Both the position numbers and the translations under genes were made by a program. This document shows, one piece after another, positions 53,981-61,041 of a stretch of 64,000 nucleotides of DNA. A model generated the notes under the pieces. The model worked only from the letters and a program-made list of their open reading frames with translations. It was not told the origin of the DNA and did not search any database. How positions within the stretch are numbered: position 1 is the stretch's first letter; each line of letters starts with the position of its first letter. The DNA comes from Christiangramia sp. OXR-203 (GTDB lineage: Bacteria > Bacteroidota > Bacteroidia > Flavobacteriales > Flavobacteriaceae), in assembly GCF_034372165.1 (NCBI RefSeq), contig NZ_CP139698.1, positions 1,612,001-1,676,000 of the forward strand, written 5' to 3'.

Positions 53981-54014
53981 AAATTCCCGGATCAAAATCC
54001 TGATTCGGGAATTT
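53981..54014 (+). other. Strong stem-loop between peptide and peptidase genes
   Basis: AAATTCCCGGATCA and TGATTCGGGAATTT arms (one G·T pair) around a six-base loop, a 14-base-pair stem. No T run follows on the plus strand, so it is more likely an mRNA stabiliser or attenuator for the small peptide message than a classical terminator. On the minus strand a T run follows, a possible terminator in that direction. Confidence 0.6.
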
Positions 54015-54027
54015 CAAAAAATGAAAA

Positions 54028-56196
54028 ATGAAAAAATATATCAAATATTTTCTATTCTATTCTTTGTGTTTTTTCCTTTCGGTTTCTTTTGCCCAGGAAG
54101 GAAAGAGCAATCATTTGGTTTATCCCCAAATCCTCAAAAAACCAACTTCCGAAATACATTATGGAATAAAAGTCTTAGACGAGTATTCAAATTTAAATAA
54201 GCTAGAAGATAGTTCGGTGAAAAATTGGTTCAAAGCTCAGGATTCTCTGGCTGAAAAGTATTTTGCTACAAATGACTTAATGAAAGAATATTTAGAGAAA
54301 TTTAAAAAATACCAAAATAATGCTCAATCCTCCTTGAGTATGGTTCGTATTAGTGAAAATGGAAATTATTTTTACTTAAAATATGATGATAGTTTGGGAT
54401 ATGAAAAATTGTTTTTTAGGGAGAATCTTGCTGATAAAGAAAAAGAATTATTCGATCCTTCCCAGTATAATTCTGGTAATCCGTCAATAACTTATCTAAA
54501 CCCCTCATTTGACGGAAAAAAGATCGCAATTGGTTTTAATGACAATGGTAGTTTTTCAAGTACAATCTTAATTTATGATCTTGAAACGAATCAGATTTTA
54601 AGAGAAGTGATTACAAATATCAATCCCGATTTTGGGGGAATAGAATGGTTGCCGGATAATTCAGGATTTATCTATTTATTTTTTCCGGAAGTAGATAATT
54701 CCCAACCGGGTTATAAGAAGAACTCTTTTTCTGTTATTTATAAATTAGGTGAAAACCCCGAAGATAGAAAACCAATTTTCCAGTCTCATTATGACTTACA
54801 TATTTCTGAAGATTTTTATCCTAAAGTAAAAATAGGATCGAGCCTGGATAATTATATCATTGGTTATATAGCCAGTTCTGATGATTATTATGACAGCTAT
54901 ATAGCTACCATTTCAGATGTCCTACAAGGAAAACCAGATTGGAAACCATTCTTCAAAAAAGAAGATGCGATATTCTACGATCAGGGAGAGGTTCGTGGTG
55001 ATAAATTTATTTTCCGCCAAGGAAATTTAAACGGGAATCTATTGGGGAAAGTAAGTATCGAAAATCCTGATTTCACTAATCCGGCTGTTTTGGCAGAAGG
55101 CAGTAAAGAGAATCCTATTATTAAATTTGAAGTAACAAAGGATAATATTTATTTCGCACGGTCCTTATATGGAGCAAATGTTTCTTTATATGTTCTCAAC
55201 TCTTCAAATAAGATCAGACAATTACAACCTCCTTTTGATCCCGGTTATGCTACCTTTTTTGGGGAGTCTGTAAAACACAATAATGTTGGGGTGGGTATGG
55301 ATGGTTGGACTTCTGATTATACCCGCTATTTAATAAATGAAGATGGAAGTTTCTCAAGAGAAGCACTTTCACCTCTATTGGCTTATCCAGAGTTTGAAAA
55401 TATTATAACGGAACAAATAATGGTTACCTCCCATGATGGGGTAGAAGTTCCTTTATCGCTGGTTTATAAGGAAGGTCTGGAAAAAAAATCAGCAAATGAA
55501 GTATTTATGTATGTATATGGTGCATACGGGGAAAGTTTGAGTCCATTTTTCTCTCCTATGTTTTTAGATTGGGCAGCCCAGGGTGGAATTTTGGCATTCC
55601 CTCATGTTAGGGGAGGCGGAGAAAAAGGGAAGGAATGGCACAAGCAGGGAATGAAGAATCTTAAATTTAATTCCTGGAAAGATCTTATTGCCTGTACCGA
55701 AGCTCTAATAAATTTGAATTTTACGGAACCAGGATTAATTTCACTTTATACCAGCAGTGCAGGAGGGATTACAGCCGGAATGGCTGTAAACGAACGTCCG
55801 GATCTTTTTTCTTCCTTTATAGCTGATGTTCCGCGACTAAATCCTTTTGGTCTGGAATCATCCAGCACGGCCAGCAGTACGAGTTACCTTGAGTATGGAA
55901 CGGTCAAAGACAGTACAGAATTTTCGGGTCTTGTAAAAATGGATCCATACTTAAACATACGGTCTAAAATGGCTTATCCGGCAGTTCTTGTAATGCCGAG
56001 CTATAACGATGACCGTATTCCATTATGGGATAGTGGCAAATATATAGCTAAACTGCAAAATAGTAATCAGACAAATAATCCTGTTTTATTGGATATCGAC
56101 TATCAAAACGGGCATGAAACAGCAGGTGATTATGATGAATCTGTCCGTCTATACAGTAAAATTTTCAGTTTCGCCAAATCCAATATGAAGCGTTAG
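54028..56196 (+). CDS. Exported prolyl-oligopeptidase-like S9 peptidase
   Basis: A 722-residue protein with a signal peptide (FLFYSLCFFLSVSFAQ), a propeller of S9A type (residues about 100-460) and an alpha/beta-hydrolase domain. Catalytic Ser 577 is in YTSSAGGITAGM, Asp 661/662 in SYNDDRIPLWDSG and His 696 in YQNGHETAGD; GGSNGG is usual at the Ser, so TSSAGG is a variation. The family cuts after Pro in short peptides. Being encoded next to a proline-containing exported peptide, it may process or inactivate that peptide. Confidence 0.85.
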   Translation: MKKYIKYFLFYSLCFFLSVSFAQEGKSNHLVYPQILKKPTSEIHYGIKVLDEYSNLNKLEDSSVKNWFKAQDSLAEKYFATNDLMKEYLEKFKKYQNNAQSSLSMVRISENGNYFYLKYDDSLGYEKLFFRENLADKEKELFDPSQYNSGNPSITYLNPSFDGKKIAIGFNDNGSFSSTILIYDLETNQILREVITNINPDFGGIEWLPDNSGFIYLFFPEVDNSQPGYKKNSFSVIYKLGENPEDRKPIFQSHYDLHISEDFYPKVKIGSSLDNYIIGYIASSDDYYDSYIATISDVLQGKPDWKPFFKKEDAIFYDQGEVRGDKFIFRQGNLNGNLLGKVSIENPDFTNPAVLAEGSKENPIIKFEVTKDNIYFARSLYGANVSLYVLNSSNKIRQLQPPFDPGYATFFGESVKHNNVGVGMDGWTSDYTRYLINEDGSFSREALSPLLAYPEFENIITEQIMVTSHDGVEVPLSLVYKEGLEKKSANEVFMYVYGAYGESLSPFFSPMFLDWAAQGGILAFPHVRGGGEKGKEWHKQGMKNLKFNSWKDLIACTEALINLNFTEPGLISLYTSSAGGITAGMAVNERPDLFSSFIADVPRLNPFGLESSSTASSTSYLEYGTVKDSTEFSGLVKMDPYLNIRSKMAYPAVLVMPSYNDDRIPLWDSGKYIAKLQNSNQTNNPVLLDIDYQNGHETAGDYDESVRLYSKIFSFAKSNMKR

Positions 56197-56259
56197 TTAT
56201 TTCATCCAGATTAATCAGAGTTTTCCTGTTTTTATTCCGATTGTTTATGAATGCAGCCC

Positions 56260-56274
56260 ATTCATTTATAAAAG
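56260..56274 (+). promoter_or_regulatory. Weaker palindrome copy C upstream of rteC
   Basis: TTCATTTATAAAAG retains the core but loses one arm. Its position, 87 bases before the gene start, and an ATTTA element 55 bases downstream, mirror copies A and B. Chance matching in AT-rich DNA is possible. Confidence 0.35.
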
Positions 56275-56346
56275 CAGATATCTAATATTATTTAAAGTGC
56301 AGGAATTACAGGATATTTAAGGTAGTATTTCTTAAATATCAATCTA

Positions 56347-57168
56347 ATGGATTTTCTGATTACCGAGGATGAGCTTAAAAATGAGATTCAGGAAATTGAG
56401 CAAACTTTCCTAAATAAGAATGCTGCATACTTTGAAATAATTAACTACTGCCGTAAAGTATTAGAAACCTACCGAAAAGAGATTTATTTAAATGGCTTCC
56501 CGGATACTCCTTCAGAAATTCAGTTTTTTAAAAAACAGAAAACGATTCCTTTAACATATCAGATTTATTACGAAAACTTGCTATCCATCGAATTGGAAAT
56601 TTCATCTATAGACGAATCCTCACAGTCGAAATTTATATCTAAAAAGATTCAAAAGATAAATAGTTTTCTTACTGGGCATAAAAATTTCCTTCGGTATATC
56701 GCCCTGGATCAGGAATACATGGATGAGATCTATTTCACCCGAAAATATTTTCATAAAGATCATATTGTTAATTATAGTCATTATGAAAGAGATCCCTTAT
56801 TCAGCTGCTCCCACGATTTACTTTTGAGTGAATTGAATGCCCGTAATTTCTTGCTCAAATATCTAAATAATAAATTTCGGGTTAAAGAATCTGCTTCCAT
56901 AGCTTATGAAGAACCTATAAAAATTAACTGGACTTCTTCTAAGGTGGCTCTAACCGAACTGATCTATGCCCTGCAGGTTAGTGGGAGCATAAATAATGGA
57001 AATACTACGCTGAAAGAACTGGTGGATATATTTGAGACATTAACAGGCTTAGATCTGGGAGACTACCATCATACTTTTTTAAGACTCAGGAGCCGCTCTG
57101 AACCTTTAAAATTTATCGATAAAATGAGAAATTCCATGCTTGAATATATGGAAGAGCTTGATGCGTGA
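56347..57168 (+). CDS. RteC-family protein
   Basis: A 273-residue protein matching the RteC family. RteC is known from the CTnDOT-type conjugative transposons, where it relays regulation to excision genes. Here the C-terminal half (INWTSSKVALTELIYALQVS and GNTTLKELVDIFETLTGLDLG) carries the recognisable region, winged-helix-like. It lies between the peptide locus and the excisionase-like HTH gene, a position consistent with control of mobility. Whether it acts on excision here is inference. Confidence 0.82.
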   Translation: MDFLITEDELKNEIQEIEQTFLNKNAAYFEIINYCRKVLETYRKEIYLNGFPDTPSEIQFFKKQKTIPLTYQIYYENLLSIELEISSIDESSQSKFISKKIQKINSFLTGHKNFLRYIALDQEYMDEIYFTRKYFHKDHIVNYSHYERDPLFSCSHDLLLSELNARNFLLKYLNNKFRVKESASIAYEEPIKINWTSSKVALTELIYALQVSGSINNGNTTLKELVDIFETLTGLDLGDYHHTFLRLRSRSEPLKFIDKMRNSMLEYMEELDA

Positions 57169-57279
57169 ACTTGAACATCCAAGCAGGAGCCAAGTTGGGT
57201 ATTGGTTTCAATTGAAATAAATCATTTTAGCTTTATAAGCTTAACTATCATTTATATCCTATACTACCATTATTCTTCC

Positions 57280-57402
57280 TGAAAATCAATTTTGCCAAGT
57301 TGGTGATTGCTTGGCTAATTGTTCATTTGTTATCTAACAATTTTGTAATGAAAATCAATTCCAATCCCACTGCTTTAAAAATTATAACCTGCGGTGGGAT
57401 TG
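57280..57402 (+). repeat. Repeat-rich gap upstream of the HTH gene
   Basis: Between rteC and the HTH gene lie a 12-base direct repeat TGAAAATCAATT (57280 and 57349), a small hairpin GCCAAG/CTTGGC (57293-57314), a palindrome TTGTTATCTAACAA (57327-57340), and a longer inverted pair CAATCCCAC/GTGGGATTG with ends at 57361 and 57403. Their density suggests an operator, a replication origin or an excision control site. Confidence 0.45.
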
Positions 57403-57419
57403 TTTAAAAACAATTCATT

Positions 57420-57695
57420 ATGCCAACGTCAATTATTACTACAGATGATTTAAGGGAGTTCAAAATAGAGCTCCTTGAAGAAATTCAGAAACTACTAGAA
57501 AAAGAATCCGGTAATATTTCTAAAAAATGGCTGAAATCCACCGAAGTCATGGAGATGCTAAAGATTAGTTCCGGAACTCTAAATGGTTTTAGAACAAAGG
57601 GGATACTACCATATAGTAAGATAGGAGGACTCATTTACTACGATTCAGCTATTATTCAAAAAATATTGACAGATAATCTAATCCAAAATGAATAA
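57420..57695 (+). CDS. Excisionase-like helix-turn-helix protein
   Basis: A 91-residue protein with a MerR-like or HTH_17 domain (residues about 38-85, KWLKSTEVMEMLKISSGTLN and then RTKGILPYSKIGGLIYY). The N-terminus is a short acidic helical region. Proteins of this type in Bacteroidota mobile elements act as excisionase or regulator. It begins 18 bases after the inverted repeat of the gap and is followed after 3 bases by the next gene. Confidence 0.8.
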   Translation: MPTSIITTDDLREFKIELLEEIQKLLEKESGNISKKWLKSTEVMEMLKISSGTLNGFRTKGILPYSKIGGLIYYDSAIIQKILTDNLIQNE

Positions 57696-57698
57696 GCC

Positions 57699-58346
57699 AT
57701 GAATTACATAAAACATTTAAACGCGGTGTTCAAGAGATTTTCTAAGGACTCTAGTCTGAATGCCACTCATATTAGTGTATATATGGCATTATTTCAATCC
57801 TGGAATATCCACCGTTTTAAAGAACTATTCTATATCCATAGGGATGAAATTATGGAAATGGCTAAAATTGGCTCCAATCCAACTTACCATAGATGCCTGA
57901 GAAAATTACACGATCAAAAATATATTCAATATCTGCCTTCCCATAATCCATATAAAGGGAGTAGGGTTAGGATGTTCATTTTCGATGCAAGCTCTAAACA
58001 AGTAGTGGGCAAGCATGAAACAAGTTCAGAACAAGTATTAACTCCTTCAATAAACTTAAATAAACAAAATAAAAACCTTAATAAACTTGAGCTCCCCCAA
58101 AGTGAAAATGAAGTATTAATTTTTTTTAAAAATAAAAATTGGCCGGAATTAGAAGGACGAAAATTTTACAATCACTACACTTCAATTGGCTGGTCGGTAA
58201 GAGGAAATATTAAAATCACTAATTGGCATGCAACTGCTGAGAGCTGGATGTTGAAAGCAAACGATTTTAGAAGTCAGTCATCAGTATTTCAAAATAGAGA
58301 CAACCTTAAAACAACTAAATATAAAAATTATGGCGAACCCCTCTAG
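57699..58346 (+). CDS. Replication-initiator-like winged-helix protein
   Basis: A 215-residue protein. The N-terminal 100 residues (HLNAVFKRFSKDSSLNATHI and MAKIGSNPTYHRCLRKLHDQ) read as a winged helix of a type seen in mobile-element replication or regulatory proteins. A linker rich in Asn/Lys and a conserved NHYTSIGWSV, ITNWHATAESWM patch follow. It overlaps the downstream ATPase by 17 bases, as initiator and loader genes do. I do not recognise a named family with confidence. Confidence 0.6.
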   Translation: MNYIKHLNAVFKRFSKDSSLNATHISVYMALFQSWNIHRFKELFYIHRDEIMEMAKIGSNPTYHRCLRKLHDQKYIQYLPSHNPYKGSRVRMFIFDASSKQVVGKHETSSEQVLTPSINLNKQNKNLNKLELPQSENEVLIFFKNKNWPELEGRKFYNHYTSIGWSVRGNIKITNWHATAESWMLKANDFRSQSSVFQNRDNLKTTKYKNYGEPL

Positions 58347-58986
58347 CATTATAGAAGATGGAATTGAATATTCTCTTGGCAAATATGATGGAAAGAGAAT
58401 AATTTATGATTTCCCAAAAATCCTAATTTTTCTTGAAGCCAAAGGTAAAATTCTTTTTGGCCAGCATTTTAAAATATTTGAAGAGGATAAAGATATTCTG
58501 TTTAAGCTTTCCAACTACTTTATTAAAGACCATATAAATTGTGAAAAGTTGCGGATTGATCCGGATAAAGGAATTTTGCTTTCCGGTCCCGTGGGATGTG
58601 GTAAAACGAGCCTGATGAAGCTCATGCGGTATTTGGTGCCCCATCAAAGGAGCTACGTGGTTATGCCATGTAGAAATATTGTTTTTGCTTTTAATCACCT
58701 GGGATATAAAACTATTGAAGATTATGGAGATGAAGGTTTTTTCTGCTTTGATGATATGGGCATAGAGCCAATAGGAAGACATTATGGTAGGGATTGTAAT
58801 GTGATAGGGGAAATTCTGATATCTCGTTATGAACTTTTTCTTCAAACAAATTTAAAAACCCATGGCACCACAAATTTAAGTGCCATGGAAATTGAAGATA
58901 TGTATGGCTCAAGAGTCAGAAGCCGAATGAAAAAGTTATTCAACCTTATTGATTTTGACTATAATACAAACGATAAACGAAAATGA
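58330..58986 (+). CDS. DnaC/IstB-type AAA ATPase
   Basis: A 218-residue ATPase with Walker A GPVGCGKTS (about residues 91-99), Walker B CFDDMGIEP (about 138-146), and sensor-like TNLSAMEIEDMYGSRVRSRM at the end. Helicase loaders and transposition helpers share this form. The overlap with the initiator-like gene suggests a replication module. The ATG at 58330 is inside the preceding gene's last codons. No IstA transposase is near it. Confidence 0.8.
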   Translation: MANPSSIIEDGIEYSLGKYDGKRIIYDFPKILIFLEAKGKILFGQHFKIFEEDKDILFKLSNYFIKDHINCEKLRIDPDKGILLSGPVGCGKTSLMKLMRYLVPHQRSYVVMPCRNIVFAFNHLGYKTIEDYGDEGFFCFDDMGIEPIGRHYGRDCNVIGEILISRYELFLQTNLKTHGTTNLSAMEIEDMYGSRVRSRMKKLFNLIDFDYNTNDKRK

Positions 58987-60110
58987 AAATAGCAACCTTC
59001 AATGTTCAGAATTTATTCCATAGGGATAGAAGTTTTTTGGAGAAACCTTATGAAGATTGCTCCGTGGAATGGTTATATGAGATAGATCTTTTATTGGGAA
59101 AAATTCATAAATCAGATAAGGATAATGAGCGATTGAGAGAACTTTCATATATGGTAGGGATCGATAATTCATTGCAATTACCCTATGCGGTTATTAAAAG
59201 AAAATCAGGGTTTCTTTTTCTAAAAGGAATGAATTATTCTAAAGAATTGAAAGCAGGGGAACTTACTGACTGGAATGGATGGATAGCATTGCAAAATGCA
59301 CCATTGGAACCTTTAGCCATTGATAATAAAGCGAGAGTGATTGCAGATGTGAATCCTGATATCCTAATTTTGCAGGAAATTGAAGACCGGGCTTCTTTAG
59401 AGGAGTTTAATACTGTTGTACTGCCCAAATTTGACTGTGAGCCATTTAAGGATTCATTTGTGGTGCAGGGAAATGATAAAAGAGGGCAGGAAATTGGAAT
59501 TTTAACCAGGAAAGGATTTGAAATTCAATCTGTAAGAAGTCATATTTTTGATGTTAGCTTATCAGGAAGAAAAATTTTCAATAAAGATTTACTAGAGTAC
59601 AAAATCCGAACAAAAGAGAAAAATACAATTTTTATTCTTGCCGCTCATTTTCAGGAAACCAGGAAAGATAATGATCTTTCAGGAATTTTTAGACGGGAAC
59701 AGGCGGAAAATGTTGCTGAGATCTATAAGAAATTACTTGCTGAGGGTAAAGAAAATATTGCAATAGTGGGTACTCTTAATGCTGCATCTTTCTGCAATAC
59801 CTTAATGCCCTTACTTCAGGAAACCAATTTGAGCGATATTACCAGGCATCACTCCTTTAATGTCGAATTTGATAAAGGAATAGATGCTGGATATTATAGC
59901 TTGGGCGCTTACCAGAAAGGAGTAAATATTAAACAAAAGGATTATTTGTTACTGTCTCCGGAGCTTTTCGCCAAATTGAAAAAATGTGGGCTAAATAGAA
60001 GAGGAGTTTGGCCCGAAAAAAGACCTATGTGGTCTATTTATCCAAATATTCAACGGAAAAACCAGGCCGCCAGTGAGCATCCTGCAGTTTGGGTGGAGTT
60101 GGATATTTAA
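58983..60110 (+). CDS. Endonuclease/exonuclease/phosphatase-family protein with altered active site
   Basis: A 375-residue EEP-fold protein. MKIATFNVQNLF carries the metal-site Asn and ILQEIEDRASLEEF the Glu. GQEIGIL and KDYLLLSP are recognisable. The usual GDxN is GTLN (around 263-266), and the usual SDHxP is SEHPAVWVEL, so two key acidic residues are changed. It overlaps the ATPase by four bases (ATGA). It may be an inactive or differently acting relative; substrate unknown. Confidence 0.8.
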   Translation: MKIATFNVQNLFHRDRSFLEKPYEDCSVEWLYEIDLLLGKIHKSDKDNERLRELSYMVGIDNSLQLPYAVIKRKSGFLFLKGMNYSKELKAGELTDWNGWIALQNAPLEPLAIDNKARVIADVNPDILILQEIEDRASLEEFNTVVLPKFDCEPFKDSFVVQGNDKRGQEIGILTRKGFEIQSVRSHIFDVSLSGRKIFNKDLLEYKIRTKEKNTIFILAAHFQETRKDNDLSGIFRREQAENVAEIYKKLLAEGKENIAIVGTLNAASFCNTLMPLLQETNLSDITRHHSFNVEFDKGIDAGYYSLGAYQKGVNIKQKDYLLLSPELFAKLKKCGLNRRGVWPEKRPMWSIYPNIQRKNQAASEHPAVWVELDI

Positions 60111-60303
60111 ATTAAATGTTTGAATTTTTTTGTAAACCTATTTCAAGAAATGACATATAGGTTACGGTTACGGTTCGTATGTTTAAGGAGTAAGGGACTC
60201 GGATTTGTTGTCTTAGTATTGGTTTATTGGTCAAGTTAATTATTTTCTTTCTACGGCTGCCGCTTATTGGCGATTAACCGTCTTTGTTGGGGCTAGTTAT
60301 AAT
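60111..60303. other. Noncoding block with GGTTAC repeats left of IS66
   Basis: 193 bases between the EEP gene and the IS66 left end. It contains a tandem GGTTACGGTTACGGTT and, near its right end, TAACCGTC and GTTGGGGCTAGTTAT. It is not the missing remainder of the metallo-hydrolase gene cut at the other end of the IS. I see no coding region. Confidence 0.4.
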
Positions 60304-60328
60304 GTATGCGTCCGTCTAAGTGCATCTT
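60304..60328 (+). repeat. IS66 left inverted repeat
   Basis: Begins GTATGCGTCCG; pairs with the right end at 63074-63098. Confidence 0.75.
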
Positions 60329-60376
60329 TTCTGAACCCTTTGTAGATTATAATTTAGCGGTCTAAATATAATCAAA

Positions 60377-60646
60377 ATGACCCGATCTTCAATTGCCACA
60401 GAAATGCGTAAGCTAGTCGATAACTATTATGAATCAGGACAAAGCCGATCCTCTTTTGCCCGTAATCACGGAATTAGCAAAGGAAAACTCTGTTATTGGA
60501 TCCAGAAATTTCCCAAGGAGCAAGTTATAAAGCCCGCAAAAAGTAATTTTGTTTCCTTGTCGGCCGACCCTTCTACCACCCCAACATCCTCCAGGAGTAT
60601 GCATATCCGTTTAGGTAATGGCGTAGAAATTGAAATTTCCCTGTAA
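60377..60646 (+). CDS. tnpA: IS66 accessory protein TnpA
   Basis: An 89-residue protein with an N-terminal helix-turn-helix of the transposase accessory type (GQSRSSFARNHGISKGKLCY) and a conserved C-terminal MHIRLGNGVEIEI. IS66 elements need TnpA and TnpB with TnpC for transposition. Its stop shares one base with the tnpB start. Confidence 0.9.
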   Translation: MTRSSIATEMRKLVDNYYESGQSRSSFARNHGISKGKLCYWIQKFPKEQVIKPAKSNFVSLSADPSTTPTSSRSMHIRLGNGVEIEISL

Positions 60647-60999
60647 TGTTTGCCTTAAGTAGTTCCCTGAATTACCAGCTATATCTTCCTGGTACTGATA
60701 TGCGTAAGAGTTTCGATGGATTATGTGGGCTGGTCCTTAGAGAATTAGGCCATAGTCCCCAGGATGGTTCAGTCTATATCTTTATCAATAAAGCTCGCAA
60801 TAAAGTCAAGTTACTGCATTGGCAGTCCGGGGGCTTTGTGTTGTACTACAAGCGCCTGGAGCGTGGCACCTTTGAGTTGCCAAAATACGATGCATCCGTG
60901 GGAGGGTTACAGCTGGATTACACCCAACTGGTGATGCTTATCGACGGGGTGGCCATCACCAATATTACCCGAAGAAAGCGCTATAAAAAAGCCGGATAA
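60646..60999 (+). CDS. tnpB: IS66 accessory protein TnpB
   Basis: A 117-residue protein with the complete IS66 Orf2 signature: YLPGTDMRKSFDGLCGLV at the start, VYIFINKARNKVKLLHWQSG centrally and FVLYYKRLERGTFELP. It is coupled to tnpA by a one-base overlap and precedes tnpC by 42 bases. Confidence 0.93.
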   Translation: MFALSSSLNYQLYLPGTDMRKSFDGLCGLVLRELGHSPQDGSVYIFINKARNKVKLLHWQSGGFVLYYKRLERGTFELPKYDASVGGLQLDYTQLVMLIDGVAITNITRRKRYKKAG

Positions 61000-61041
61000 A
61001 TGCTGGCATATCTCTAACAAGGGTAGTATTTTAGCTGCCCG

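Noticed and set aside
60111-60303. Remainder of the truncated MBL-fold gene on the other side of IS66
   Set aside because: Neither strand encodes MBL motifs there, so the gene is not simply split.
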